Shown in pieces: positions 39,934 to 50,656 of a stretch of DNA of 64,000 nt. Position numbers and translations under genes: made by a program. The stretch lies in NCBI RefSeq assembly GCF_040436315.1, contig NZ_AP031572.1, forward strand, positions 620,001 through 684,000, given 5' to 3'. This DNA comes from Synechocystis sp. LKSZ1. GTDB lineage: Bacteria > Cyanobacteriota > Cyanobacteriia > Cyanobacteriales > Microcystaceae. Every line of letters starts with the position of its first letter. Position 1 is the stretch's first letter. The notes below the pieces were generated by a model that did not search any database, had not been told where the DNA came from, and was given only the letters and a program-made list of their open reading frames with translations.

Positions 39934-40950
39934 CTAGGCACTGAGCAAGCTACTCATGGCCCTGCCCATGTTACTGGGTTTCAGGGCATCCACAGCGGCA
40001 GTAGGCTCATAGCCACAATGCACCATACAGTCGGCACATTGGGGATTACCACTGTGGGGGCCATAGTTTTGCCAATCGGTCTGGTCTAGCAATTCTTGAA
40101 AACTTTGATAGTAGCCTTCATTGAGTAGATAACAGGGCTTTTGCCAACCCAGTACGCTGTAGCTAGGACTGCCCCAGGGAGTGCAATCATAGTCCTTTTC
40201 CCCCACTAAGAAGTCGAGAAAAAGGGGATTATGGTTAAAATTCCATTGTTTTTTGCCGGTTTTCCAGGGTTCCAGGATTTGACGGAAAAGGGCCTTGGTT
40301 TGCTCGCGTTTGAGGAAGTGCTCCTGGTCGGGAGCCCAAGCATAGCTATAGCCAGGAGAAATCATCATGCCATCGATGCCCAGGGTTTGCAGGAAGTCGA
40401 AAAACTGCTGAACCTCTTCCGGTTTTGTTCCCTCAAAAATAGTCGTATTGGTTGTCACCCGAAAGCCCTGGGCCTTAGCGGCCTTAATGGCCTGAATTGC
40501 CTTATCAAAGACGCCGTCACGGTCAACACAGTGATCATGGTGCTCTCGCAGGCCATCCAGGTGAACGCTAAAGGTGAGGTAGGGAGAGGGTTGAAATTTT
40601 GCCAGACTCTTTTCCAGCAGAATGGCATTGGTGCAAAGATAGACAAATTTTTTGCGGGCCACCAGACCACTGACAATTTCATCGATCTGGGGATGGAGTA
40701 GGGGTTCACCACCAGGAATTGAGACCACCGGCACACCGCACTCTTCGACGGCGGCAAAACATTGTTCTGGGGTCAGATTTTGCTTAAGAATTTCCGGTGG
40801 GTGCTGAATCTTACCGCAACCCTGGCAGGCCAGATTGCAACGGAACAGAGGCTCCAACATCAGGACAAGGGGAAATCGTTTTCGGCCCCGCAGACGCTGA
40901 CTAATAATATAAGTGCCAACGACGGCCGCTTGTTTAAGGGAAACTGCCAT
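39934..40950 (-). CDS. hpnH: HpnH-type radical-SAM adenosyl hopene synthase
   Basis: A 338-residue radical-SAM enzyme with cluster motif CNLACQGC (CX3CX2C) at about residues 38-45, followed by [11 protein letters not shown], and a Cys-containing C-terminus ([15 protein letters not shown]). This pattern is that of HpnH, which joins the adenosyl radical to diploptene, the first side-chain step of extended hopanoids. AGAGGAG lies just before the ATG. No other hpn gene or squalene-hopene cyclase is in the window. The chromate-transporter gene ends 31 bp upstream on the same strand. Confidence 0.88.
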   Translation of the reverse strand: MAVSLKQAAVVGTYIISQRLRGRKRFPLVLMLEPLFRCNLACQGCGKIQHPPEILKQNLTPEQCFAAVEECGVPVVSIPGGEPLLHPQIDEIVSGLVARKKFVYLCTNAILLEKSLAKFQPSPYLTFSVHLDGLREHHDHCVDRDGVFDKAIQAIKAAKAQGFRVTTNTTIFEGTKPEEVQQFFDFLQTLGIDGMMISPGYSYAWAPDQEHFLKREQTKALFRQILEPWKTGKKQWNFNHNPLFLDFLVGEKDYDCTPWGSPSYSVLGWQKPCYLLNEGYYQSFQELLDQTDWQNYGPHSGNPQCADCMVHCGYEPTAAVDALKPSNMGRAMSSLLSA

Positions 40951-40981
40951 AGAACTCCTCTGACCACAATCTTTTTGGTCA

Positions 40982-42178
40982 TTATAAAGGCTTTACGGTC
41001 ATGAGTCGGGTTAGCAGACCGATGGCCCCACCCGCTAGCACTAACCAAGCCGAGTTCACCTTAAAACGAAACAGGACCAGAGCACTCCCCCCTGCCAGGA
41101 TAATGGTCAGGGAATCAACCAGGGCCGACCGAGCCAGAACGAACGTGACCACCGCCATCAGACCCAGGGAAGCCGCATTGACTCCGTCCAAAAAGGCACT
41201 AAACCGGACTGACTTTCTCAGGGCCGTTACCCAAGGATGCACAACAAAAACGAACACAAAAGATGGCAAAAAAATACCGATGGTTCCCGCCAAGGCCCCA
41301 CTATTACCTGCCAGCAAGTAGCCAATAAAAGTTGCCGTGGTAAAGACTGGGCCGGGAGTCACTTGGCCAATGGCAATCGCATCTAAAAGTTGCTGAGAGG
41401 TCAACCAACCCAAGCGTTCCACCAAATCCCGCTGGAGAAAAGCTAGAAGGACGTAACCACTGCCGTAGAGAACAGAACCAATTTTGAGAAAGTACAAAAA
41501 CACTTGGCCCGTACTAGCCATATTGGGCCCGACCGAAGAAGTTGGGATACTAAGGAATGTCGGGGGAAAGAACCACAGGCCTTGTAGAGGATGGCTTGGC
41601 CGACGCCCCGTTTTCCAGAGCAAAATCCCTAATCCCGCCAAAAGAATCAAGCCAATTTCTGGCCCGCCGAGGGCCGCCGCGATAACTACCCCAACGGCCG
41701 CGATAATTGTCGGCCGGTCTTTCAGGGCCTTTTGACCCAGTTTATAGAGGGCCTGGATAATCACCGCCAGGATCACGGGCTTGACCCCGTAGAGGAGCCA
41801 ATCCACCTGAGGTACAGCCTGATAACGGACGTAAGCCATGGCCAACAACCAAACAATAACCATGGCCGGCAAAATAAAACAGGCCCCGGCCACCATCAGG
41901 CCCGCTACCCCGGCCTGTTCATAACCAATGTGAATCGCCAATTCTGTAGAGTTTGGCCCGGGGATCAGGTTAGTAACACCCAGCAAATCCAGCAGTTTTT
42001 CTCGACTCAGCCAACGGCGGCGTTGCACCACTTCTTCATCCATCATGGCGATGTGGGCCGCGGGGCCGCCGAAGGCCAAAAATCCTAATCGCAGAAAAAC
42101 CTGGGCTAGTTCGACCAGGCTGGCTTTGGGAGAATCATTTTCGTCAGCATCAAATTCTATTGGAGGCTGTTGAGGCAT
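40982..42178 (-). CDS. chrA: ChrA-family chromate transporter
   Basis: A 398-residue membrane protein made of two homologous CHR halves. The first begins [19 protein letters not shown] with a following [21 protein letters not shown]. The second begins [19 protein letters not shown] with [25 protein letters not shown]. This is the long, duplicated type that exports chromate across the plasma membrane; sulfate-related roles have also been proposed. It is upstream of hpnH on the same strand with a 31-bp gap. A functional link between the two is not evident. Confidence 0.92.
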   Translation of the reverse strand: MPQQPPIEFDADENDSPKASLVELAQVFLRLGFLAFGGPAAHIAMMDEEVVQRRRWLSREKLLDLLGVTNLIPGPNSTELAIHIGYEQAGVAGLMVAGACFILPAMVIVWLLAMAYVRYQAVPQVDWLLYGVKPVILAVIIQALYKLGQKALKDRPTIIAAVGVVIAAALGGPEIGLILLAGLGILLWKTGRRPSHPLQGLWFFPPTFLSIPTSSVGPNMASTGQVFLYFLKIGSVLYGSGYVLLAFLQRDLVERLGWLTSQQLLDAIAIGQVTPGPVFTTATFIGYLLAGNSGALAGTIGIFLPSFVFVFVVHPWVTALRKSVRFSAFLDGVNAASLGLMAVVTFVLARSALVDSLTIILAGGSALVLFRFKVNSAWLVLAGGAIGLLTRLMTVKPL

Positions 42179-42270
42179 AATGCTTCAATGCTAAGGTCAA
42201 TCAAGCTAGTCACTTTTTACGTTTGAGATTATCAGCTTTTGGCCTAATCTTGTGATCACTGTATCAAAGA

Positions 42271-42579
42271 TTACTTTGAACGACTTCCAAAGCCTCTTTC
42301 TCCTCTATTGTATTGATCAGCAATTGATTCTAAAAAAGCCGTTAATGGATCGTGCTCAATCAATTCATTAGAATAAAGAGTAATTAAATCTCTCTCATAA
42401 AGTCTTAATCTTTTGATTAAAAAGACTCGGCAGAATTGTAATTTTTCATCTTGTTTATCGGCTTCCAAGATTCCAAAAACTGTTTTTTTATAAGTCTGCT
42501 GAAGCATCATTAGACCGTCTTCATTTAACGCATAGATCGGCTCAGAAGCAAGTGTCATTAGACTTATACTTTGCCACAT
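42271..42579 (-). CDS. Small unknown protein next to the GIY-YIG remnant
   Basis: A 102-residue charged, mostly helical protein (LIKRLRLYERDLITLYSNELIEHDPLTAFLESIADQYNRGERGFGSRSK). It has no signal peptide or recognised motif. It begins 12 bp after the stop of the GIY-YIG reading frame on the same strand, so the two were probably one transcript. The base composition is AT-rich, unlike the flanks. Confidence 0.55.
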   Translation of the reverse strand: MWQSISLMTLASEPIYALNEDGLMMLQQTYKKTVFGILEADKQDEKLQFCRVFLIKRLRLYERDLITLYSNELIEHDPLTAFLESIADQYNRGERGFGSRSK

Positions 42580-42591
42580 CCAGTCTGGAAT

Positions 42592-43260
42592 TTACATCAC
42601 AGAGGCTTCCAGCAAATAGCCATTGACTCTCAAACGTTTACACCCTGACATGGCCAGGTGTTGAAATTTCTTACCAAATACCTCCCATTTTTGGCTATAG
42701 TTTTTTCTGGTAGAAAAAATACTATTAATGATTCCTGGAGTAGCTCTAGAATCAGATTCTAAAACTAATTTGCTTATTCGGCTTGTATCAATTGCTATAT
42801 TAATAACTGGCAGTCCAAGGATTTTTTTCTGAAACCAGTAATCCTTTTCGTGTAGTTGATTCTCCTCAAAGATCTTTAAGTCTTGTTTTCTGGGTTCTTC
42901 GACTCCCAAGATAATGGCAAATCCAAATAATTTGATTAATGTTTCTCTCAGAAGTGTTTCTGGTGGTCTTGTCTTTTGATGTTTAACTTGACTAGAATTT
43001 AAATGAGGATTATGGTAATCAATCTCTCTCTTTTTAAGTACATCCAGGGATTCTTTTGGGCATAATTGATAAGCGATTTTGAAGTTTTTGTTTTTTGAAG
43101 CAGATAGTTGAAAATGTCGATGATGATTTTTTCCTTTCCATCGTGACTTCAGGTTAATTGCTTGACCAATATACCAAATAACGTTTGTGTCATCTATGAC
43201 ATAGTAAATGCCTGAAGCTTCGGGTAGCTTCTCTCGTTCTTGGTAACTATTCCTCTTACG
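42592..43260 (-). pseudogene. GIY-YIG endonuclease-domain protein with disrupted N-terminus
   Basis: Reading down from 43,260 the frame is open for 222 codons to the stop at 42,592. Near its start is a GIY-YIG core: GIYYVIDDTNVIWYIGQAINLKSRWK, then HHRHFQL and an acidic helix (LKKREIDYHNPHLN). No ATG, GTG or TTG occurs in frame before TTG 42,909, and a TGA closes the frame at 43,263. Directly upstream, a different frame reads NNLPSLT, resembling the LPS. segment that precedes GIY-YIG in this family, then stops. This fits a frameshift near 43,261 or a sequence error. The C-terminal 105 residues are of unknown type. Confidence 0.7.
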
Positions 43261-43443
43261 TCAAACTGGGCAAGTTGTTTTTGGGATGATCGCCGAAAAC
43301 CCTATTCGACAAAGATTGTGGCGAATGTACTGAATAAGATATTATCGACCATGGTTGTCAAGTCTTGAAAATCCTGAAACGCTTGCTTAGAGAGGTTTCT
43401 TGTGCGATGCTAATTTTTTTCCTTCCGAGATAGATGAAAGAGG

Positions 43444-43552
43444 GCTATAGCTGTTTAGATTGACAATAATACGGCTCGACTGACTGAAATCCTTTGCCAG
43501 CAAGCTTTTCCTTGTTCGTGATTGTCCCATAATCAACTAAATCAGCTATAAC
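43444..43552. repeat. MITE-like element with terminal inverted repeats, inside a gene-free stretch (43,261-43,614)
   Basis: GCTATAGCTGTTTAGATTGA at the left (from 43,444) matches the complement of the right end (GTTATAGCTGATTTAGTTGA read inward from 43,552), about 16 of 20 positions with the core TATAGCTG conserved. The 109-bp interior codes for nothing. The ends begin with TA, as in non-autonomous IS630/mariner derivatives. I see no gene in the rest of this stretch, only remnants upstream of the broken GIY-YIG gene. Confidence 0.6.
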
Positions 43553-43614
43553 AGAAGGCAGTTTATGCAGTAAATTATTAGGTTCTATGAAATGATAATC
43601 CTCTACCTCTAATC

Positions 43615-43647
43615 AATAAAAAAGTCTTCCCAAAAAGAGAAGACTTT
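43615..43647 (-). terminator. Rho-independent terminator of petH
   Basis: On the minus strand AAAGTCTTC...GAAGACTTT (nine perfect pairs, nine-base loop) is followed by a T-run, starting about 40 bp after the petH stop. This is a strong terminator separating petH from the AT-rich accessory patch. Confidence 0.9.
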
Positions 43648-43686
43648 ATTAATGATTTTAGAATTTAAAGCAAACACACCCTAGGC

Positions 43687-45371
<1,685 letters not shown>

Positions 45372-46370
45372 ATGACCACTCCGTTAGACCGCGTGGTTCT
45401 TATTGGTGTTGCCGGAGATTCCGGTTGCGGTAAGTCAACTTTTTTACGTCGCTTAATAGACTTGTTTGGCGAAGAGTTTATGACAGTGATCTGTCTAGAC
45501 GACTACCATAGCCTGGATCGTCAAGGAAGGAAGGCCGCCGGTGTAACGGCCCTAGATCCTAGAGCCAATAATTTTGACCTAATGTATGAGCAAATTAAAG
45601 CGCTCAAGAGTGGTCAGTCGATCATGAAGCCGATCTACAACCATGAAACTGGGATGATCGACCCCCCCGAAAAAATTGAACCGAATAAGGTTGTTGTCAT
45701 CGAAGGTCTGCACCCCCTCTACGACGAACGGGTCCGCGAATTGGTTGATTTTGGGGTCTATCTCGACATCAGTGAAGAGGTTAAAATCAACTGGAAAATT
45801 CAACGAGACATGGCAGAACGGGGCCATACCTACGAAGATGTCCTGGCTTCCATCAATGCCCGTAAGCCCGACTTTACGGCCTACATTGAGCCACAAAAAC
45901 AGTACGCGGATGTTGTCATTCAAGTTCTGCCGACCCAGTTGATCGATGACCACGAGAGCAAGCTCCTGCGCGTCCGTCTGGTACAAAAAGAAGGGGTTCA
46001 ATTCTTTGAACCGGCATACCTGTTCGATGAAGGTTCTACTATCGATTGGCGTCCCTGTGGCCGCAAACTGACCTGTACTTACCCCGGCTTAAAAATGTAT
46101 TATGGCCCTGATAGTTTCATGGGCAATGAAGTCTCGATTCTAGAAGTTGATGGCAAGTTCGATAACCTCGAAGAAATGATCTACGTTGAAAGCCATCTGA
46201 GCAAAACCGGGACGAAATACTACGGTGAAATGACCGAGTTACTGCTCAAACATAAGGAATATCCCGGCTCCGAGAACGGCACCGGCCTCTTCCAGGTTCT
46301 CGTAGGCCTGAAAATGCGGGAAGTTTACGAACAACTGACAGCCCCGGAAAAAGTGCCAGCTACGGTCTAA
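45372..46370 (+). CDS. prk: Phosphoribulokinase
   Basis: A 332-residue Calvin-cycle kinase that phosphorylates ribulose-5-phosphate to RuBP in the cytosol. The P-loop is GDSGCGKST at 15-23. The light/thioredoxin-controlled Cys pair of oxygenic phototrophs is present at C19 and C41 (VICLDDYHS). A second pair is in CGRKLTC. This form is inhibited in the dark by CP12 with GAPDH. The ribosome-binding site AGAGGGA and the terminator at 46,398 frame it as a single-gene unit, divergent from petH. Confidence 0.97.
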   Translation: MTTPLDRVVLIGVAGDSGCGKSTFLRRLIDLFGEEFMTVICLDDYHSLDRQGRKAAGVTALDPRANNFDLMYEQIKALKSGQSIMKPIYNHETGMIDPPEKIEPNKVVVIEGLHPLYDERVRELVDFGVYLDISEEVKINWKIQRDMAERGHTYEDVLASINARKPDFTAYIEPQKQYADVVIQVLPTQLIDDHESKLLRVRLVQKEGVQFFEPAYLFDEGSTIDWRPCGRKLTCTYPGLKMYYGPDSFMGNEVSILEVDGKFDNLEEMIYVESHLSKTGTKYYGEMTELLLKHKEYPGSENGTGLFQVLVGLKMREVYEQLTAPEKVPATV

Positions 46371-46397
46371 GCAACTGAGTGGGGTATTTCCCCGTCG

Positions 46398-46422
46398 ATC
46401 CCCCTAAGCTAGGGGGATTTTA
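46398..46422 (+). terminator. Rho-independent terminator of prk
   Basis: ATCCCCCT and AGGGGGAT form eight perfect pairs over loop AAGCT, followed by TTTAT. The right arm also contains the AGGGGG that would be the ribosome-binding site of an ATG at 46,422, the start of the next frame. Confidence 0.85.
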
Positions 46423-46775
46423 TGTTTTCCGGCTTCACTGTCACTAGGCTTAACACTCTCATGGGAAGACGTATCGTGAAACCAGCCATTCTTTATGGAT
46501 TGGGAGTACTAATGATTGGGCTAGGGGTTAATCCAGCGATCCGGGCAGAATCCATCTGTCAGGTAACCGATCCAACAGGAACACCCCTTAATGTTCGCAG
46601 TAGTCCAAACGGTAAGGTAACGAGTACTCTCAAGAATGGGAGAGAAGTCAAAATCATTGATATTTCCTACGATCCCAAAGGTCGTCCCTGGGCTAAGGTC
46701 ATGGTAGATCAACGAGGAAAAGCGACGGTTTTGGGTTGGGTCTTTCGGGAGTTCCTGAGTTGCTATGAACGTTAA
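46422..46775 (+). CDS. Small exported SH3b-domain protein
   Basis: A 117-residue protein. A hydrophobic segment at about residues 20-38 (KPAILYGLGVLMIGLGVNPA) is a signal peptide or anchor. The rest is one bacterial SH3 domain (TPLNVRSSPNGKVTSTLKNGREVKII... VLGWVFREFLS) with two Cys. With ATG 46,422 the ribosome-binding site lies inside the prk terminator stem; ATG 46,461 (MGRRIVKP) is the alternative and gives a more usual signal peptide. It resembles in plan, not sequence, the SH3b protein at 22,802. Confidence 0.7.
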   Translation: MFSGFTVTRLNTLMGRRIVKPAILYGLGVLMIGLGVNPAIRAESICQVTDPTGTPLNVRSSPNGKVTSTLKNGREVKIIDISYDPKGRPWAKVMVDQRGKATVLGWVFREFLSCYER

Positions 46776-46818
46776 AACAATCGTGGCGAAAGTGAGGCTA
46801 GAAAGGAGGGTCTGAACC

Positions 46819-47094
46819 GTGCCATTTTTACTACTCGTGATTGGATTACTCTTTGTCGGTGTGGAACTCTTCCAATGGTTCCGCTCGATTATTCTGCCGC
46901 TACCGGTGTATGTATTGGGCGGGGCCTTCTTAGCCATCGCTTCCAACTATGACCGGGGTCTTAGCCTAGTACTGGGACGAACCAACACCGTTGCACCGCC
47001 GGCCCCGGAAACTATCTCTGTGATCGTGGAACCCTCCACTCCTTCTCTTGCTTCTCCGCCCGACTCCCCGGCCCTGCCGCCTACCGACTCATGA
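46819..47094 (+). CDS. Small membrane protein, first gene of the Gld-like ABC operon
   Basis: A 91-residue protein with two hydrophobic segments in the first 55 residues (PFLLLVIGLLFVGVELF and LPVYVLGGAFLAIAS) and a Pro/Ser-rich tail. It starts with GTG preceded by AAAGGAGGG at good distance. Its TGA overlaps the ATG of the ABC ATPase by four bases (ATGA), so it is translated as part of the operon. I do not recognise a family. A helper of the exporter is inferred from position. Confidence 0.7.
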   Translation: MPFLLLVIGLLFVGVELFQWFRSIILPLPVYVLGGAFLAIASNYDRGLSLVLGRTNTVAPPAPETISVIVEPSTPSLASPPDSPALPPTDS

Positions 47095-48131
47095 TCGAAG
47101 CCGAACACCTCAGCAAAATTTATGGGGCTACTGCCGCCATCCAAGATGTGGACTTCACCGTTGCGACGGGAGAAATCCTTGGCTTTCTAGGCCCCAATGG
47201 AGCCGGCAAGACCACTACCATGCGCATTTTGGCAGGTTATATTCCAGCCACTACGGGAACAGCTCGCATTGCCGGCTTTGATGTCCATGAGCAGTCCCTA
47301 GAAGTACGCCAGCGGATTGGCTATCTACCAGAGCATCCCCCCCTCTACCCCGACATGACCGTCGAGGGCTTTTTAACCTTTGTGGCCAGTATTAAGGGGA
47401 TTCCAGCAGGAGACCGCCGCCACCGCGTAGATTCGGCATTGGAACGCTGTCAGTTGCTCGACAAGCGCCAAAGTTTAATCCGCAAACTTTCCAAGGGCTA
47501 CAGGCAACGGGTCGGCATTGCCCAGGCCATCGTCCATGACCCGCCGGTGATTATCCTGGATGAACCGACGGTCGGCCTAGACCCGAAACAAATCATTGAA
47601 GTCCGCAACTTAATCAAAAGCCTGGCCCAACAACATACGATCATTCTTTCGACCCATATTTTGCCGGAAGTGAGCATGACCTGTGACCGGGTAACGATTA
47701 TTAATCAGGGCCGAGTGGTGGCCACCAATACGCCGGATAATCTGCTCACCGAACTGACGGGCAATCTCAGCTATCGCCTAGAAGTGAGTGGGCCAGAGCA
47801 ATTTCTAGAACCTGTTTTACAACAACTGCCTGGCATTCAGCAGATCATAATCCAGGCCCTAGAACAACCGGCAGATCGCTACACTGTTACCCTGACGACG
47901 GCCGGCCCCCAGGAACTGGGCAAAGATATCGCAGGGCTTTTAATGGCCCAGGGTTTTGACCTTTGGGAAATGCGCCGGAGCCGGCCGACCCTCGAAGATG
48001 TCTTTTTAAACCTAATTACCAGCGAAGTCCCGGCCCCGCCAACAGAAACGTCCAGTGAGGTCGAGATGAATCCACCGGATCTCAACTCTGAGGCCCCTGA
48101 GCCACCTATCCCCCCTGAGCCAACGGATTGA
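47091..48131 (+). CDS. ABC-2-type exporter ATPase (GldA-like)
   Basis: A 346-residue ABC ATPase with Walker A GPNGAGKTT (about residues 37-45), signature LSKGYRQRVGIAQA and Walker B VIILDEPTVGLD. A C-terminal extension of about 120 residues ends in a Pro/Glu/Ser-rich tail, which is unusual. The set of ATPase, ABC-2 permease and GldG-like protein in a row matches the gldA/gldFG-type exporters known from gliding Bacteroidetes but widespread elsewhere, including cyanobacteria, where the cargo is unknown. The stop overlaps the next gene's TTG frame. Confidence 0.85.
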   Translation: MIEAEHLSKIYGATAAIQDVDFTVATGEILGFLGPNGAGKTTTMRILAGYIPATTGTARIAGFDVHEQSLEVRQRIGYLPEHPPLYPDMTVEGFLTFVASIKGIPAGDRRHRVDSALERCQLLDKRQSLIRKLSKGYRQRVGIAQAIVHDPPVIILDEPTVGLDPKQIIEVRNLIKSLAQQHTIILSTHILPEVSMTCDRVTIINQGRVVATNTPDNLLTELTGNLSYRLEVSGPEQFLEPVLQQLPGIQQIIIQALEQPADRYTVTLTTAGPQELGKDIAGLLMAQGFDLWEMRRSRPTLEDVFLNLITSEVPAPPTETSSEVEMNPPDLNSEAPEPPIPPEPTD

Positions 48132-48136
48132 ATAGT

Positions 48137-48922
48137 ATGGTCATTCTTGCCAACTTGATTGCTATTTTTCGGAAGGAATTCCTGGGGTATTTTACCTCTC
48201 CTTTTGCCTACGTAATCGCTGCAGTTTTCTGGCTAATTGCTGGTGCCTTTTTTGGCCTGGTTTTAGATAACATTATTCAAAATGCAGAGCTAACTCGCCA
48301 AGCGGGAATCACGACTCCCATGGATGTTCCCAGCGAATTTTTAAGTGGTTATCTAGGGGTAATTATTTCCTTGATTTTAGTTCTTTTACCGGCCCTGTCC
48401 ATGGGACTCTATGCAGAAGAACGAAAACGAGGCACCTTAGAGTTATTGGCTACTTCTCCCCTCACCAATTGGGTAGTGGCCCTAGGTAAATTGTTGGGGG
48501 TTTTAGCTTTTTTTAGTGTTATGATGTTCCCCCTTTGGGTCTATCAACTGATCATTTTCAGCGCCTCTAATCCTGCCTTTCCCTTTAGCTTGGTGTTATG
48601 CGCCAATATTGCTGTTTTGGCGGTGGCTGCCGCGGTTCTTTCCCTCGGTATGTTTATTTCTTCCCTAACAGAAAGCTCGATTATTGCCTATATTTTGACT
48701 TTTGTCTTGGTGCTTTTCCTCTGGATTATGGATGTTTTCGGCCAACGATTGGGGGGAATACCGGGAGAATTTCTGTCCAGTTTATCTCTGTTCCAGCACT
48801 ACAACGATCTCGTGAACGGGGTAATTAAAAGCCAGAGCCTAATTCTGTTAGCCAGCTATATTTTCTTAGGTATTTTTCTCACAGCGCAATCCATTGAGGC
48901 CCTGCGCTTCCAACGCTCCTAG
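48137..48922 (+). CDS. ABC-2-type exporter permease (GldF-like)
   Basis: A 261-residue membrane protein with about six hydrophobic helices, beginning IFRKEFLGYFTSPFAYVIAAVFW, with AEERKRGTLELLATSPLTNWVVALGKLLG, the hallmark region of ABC-2 permeases. It is the membrane part served by the upstream ATPase. ATG 48,137 is used; an in-frame TTG at 48,128 would overlap the ATPase stop by four bases. The next gene starts 13 bp after its stop. Confidence 0.85.
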   Translation: MVILANLIAIFRKEFLGYFTSPFAYVIAAVFWLIAGAFFGLVLDNIIQNAELTRQAGITTPMDVPSEFLSGYLGVIISLILVLLPALSMGLYAEERKRGTLELLATSPLTNWVVALGKLLGVLAFFSVMMFPLWVYQLIIFSASNPAFPFSLVLCANIAVLAVAAAVLSLGMFISSLTESSIIAYILTFVLVLFLWIMDVFGQRLGGIPGEFLSSLSLFQHYNDLVNGVIKSQSLILLASYIFLGIFLTAQSIEALRFQRS

Positions 48923-48935
48923 AAGGATTCAGGTT

Positions 48936-50576
48936 ATGACATCGCAAGCACTAATGAGTCTTTTGAGAGGGGCCCTGAAGGCCTTGGGTAAGTACGGCTA
49001 TCTCTTAGCCATTGTTCTAATAACGGCCGGGGGCATCACAGCCCTGGTTACTGGCCAATGGCCCACGGCTTCCTTGCTATTCCTAGGGTTTGGGGCGATG
49101 ATCCTCGGCGCTTGGCTGATGGCAAAAGTGAGTATCAATAATCCGGCCCTGGCCCGACGCTCCACTCAGGCTGGGACGAATGCCCTGTTGACGACAGCGG
49201 CTATTTTAATCCTGATCGGGGTGATTAATTTTCTGGCGTTTCGTTATCCGTTAAGTTTAGATCTGACCGAAAATCAACAATTTACCCTATCCAGCCAGAG
49301 CCAGACCCTGGTGAAAAGTTTAGAGAAGCCAGTTAAAGTTTGGGTCTTTGACAGTGATCCCTCTAGCAAAGATAAGGCCCTGCTCAAAAACTATCAGCGC
49401 TACAGCGGTCAAGTCAGCTTTGAATTTGTTGACCCCGACCAAAAGCCCAGGCTGGTGAAAAAATTCAACGTCAAGGCCCAGGGGGATGTCTTTGTTGAGT
49501 ACGGTGACAAAAAACAATTAGTCCAGACCTTGATTAGTTTTAATCAACGGGAGCCCCTCTCAGAAATTAAGCTGACCAACGCCATTGCTAAAATTCGCCA
49601 AGCACGAACCTTCCAGGCCTATATCCTCCAGGGCCATGGGGAGGCCCCCTTGAACACCAGTAAAGAGGGCCTGTCGGAGGCCGTTGATAGTCTGAAAAAT
49701 AAGGGCTTTGAGGTCAATCCCCTCAACTTAGGTGAACAAGGGGCGATCCCTCCCAAGAGCGACCTGCTCGTGTTGGCCGGGCCGCAACGCAAGCTTCTAG
49801 AGGCAGAGGTTAAACTACTCCAGGCCTATTCAGCCGAAGGCGGCAATCTATTGGTGATGGTGCCCCCGGAGGTCAATCCAGGCCTTGAGCCTTTCCTGGA
49901 ATCCTGGGGCGTTAAGTTGGATGAGCGCACCGTAGTCGATCTCTCCGGATCTGGCCAATTGCTGGGTCTAGGCCCGACGGCCCCCTTGATTACGCACTAC
50001 GGAGAACACCCCATTACCAAAGAGTTTCAGAACGGTATTTCTATTTTTCCCCTCTCTCGGCCTATTGCCACCACCAAAGTAGAAGGCGTCCGGGCCACGA
50101 CCCTATTAGAAGCATCGGAAAATATGTTGGCCCAGCGGGAACTCACTGAAAACTTTACATACAACCCCAAGACGGATTTACGCGGCCCCTTTGATCTTGG
50201 GGTAGCCCTGGAACGGACGGCCCAAAAATCAACCCCATCCCCGAGTCCCGCTCTTTCTCCCAGTCCTTCTCCGGCTCCTAATCCTTCCCCAACCCCCTCA
50301 GCAACCAAGCCGGCTAGACTCGTGGTTATTGGCAATGCTCTCTTTGCCACTAATGAGTGGTTCAACGAACAATTGAATGGTGATGTTTTTCTCAATAGCG
50401 CCCAATGGCTAGTCAATCGAGAAGAGCAGGCGCTATCGATCCGGCCGAAGGAACCCACTAATCGACGCATCACCCTAACCCCTTTCCAAGCGAGCCTTTT
50501 AGGCTGGTTGTCTTGGGTGATCATTCCCCTCCTCGGTCTAGGCCTGGCGATTGGGGCCTGGTGGCGGCGACAGTAA
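48936..50576 (+). CDS. GldG-like ABC transporter auxiliary protein
   Basis: A 546-residue protein with three N-terminal hydrophobic segments (to about residue 110), a large extracytoplasmic domain of the GldG/ABC_transp_aux type (FTLSSQSQTLVKSLEKPVKVWVFD..., YILQGHGEAPLN, LLVLAGPQRKLLEAEVKLL), a Pro-Ser-repeat spacer near residue 430 and one C-terminal membrane helix. ATG 48,936 is preferred because AAGGA precedes it; upstream codons overlap the permease gene. It completes the four-gene export operon. Its role in the family is unclear. Confidence 0.82.
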   Translation: MTSQALMSLLRGALKALGKYGYLLAIVLITAGGITALVTGQWPTASLLFLGFGAMILGAWLMAKVSINNPALARRSTQAGTNALLTTAAILILIGVINFLAFRYPLSLDLTENQQFTLSSQSQTLVKSLEKPVKVWVFDSDPSSKDKALLKNYQRYSGQVSFEFVDPDQKPRLVKKFNVKAQGDVFVEYGDKKQLVQTLISFNQREPLSEIKLTNAIAKIRQARTFQAYILQGHGEAPLNTSKEGLSEAVDSLKNKGFEVNPLNLGEQGAIPPKSDLLVLAGPQRKLLEAEVKLLQAYSAEGGNLLVMVPPEVNPGLEPFLESWGVKLDERTVVDLSGSGQLLGLGPTAPLITHYGEHPITKEFQNGISIFPLSRPIATTKVEGVRATTLLEASENMLAQRELTENFTYNPKTDLRGPFDLGVALERTAQKSTPSPSPALSPSPSPAPNPSPTPSATKPARLVVIGNALFATNEWFNEQLNGDVFLNSAQWLVNREEQALSIRPKEPTNRRITLTPFQASLLGWLSWVIIPLLGLGLAIGAWWRRQ

Positions 50577-50602
50577 GACCTCTCTAGGGAAGACAATCTT
50601 GT

Positions 50603-50622
50603 CCTACAATCACCTACAATCA
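50603..50622 (+). repeat. Tandem decamer with two TACAAT boxes upstream of grxC
   Basis: CCTACAATCA occurs twice in direct succession, 34 bp before the grxC ATG. Each copy contains TACAAT, a good -10 box, so the two units may give alternative transcription starts. No clear -35 box is at the right distance from either. It could also be a regulator site. Confidence 0.4.
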
Positions 50623-50656
50623 AAGGGATACAAATCTTCATATTTGGTAGATAACC

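Noticed and set aside
42271-42909. Two complete small genes as called from their start codons
   Set aside because: The frame starting at TTG 42,909 continues upstream into a GIY-YIG domain, so that call is only the C-terminal part of a longer, broken gene.
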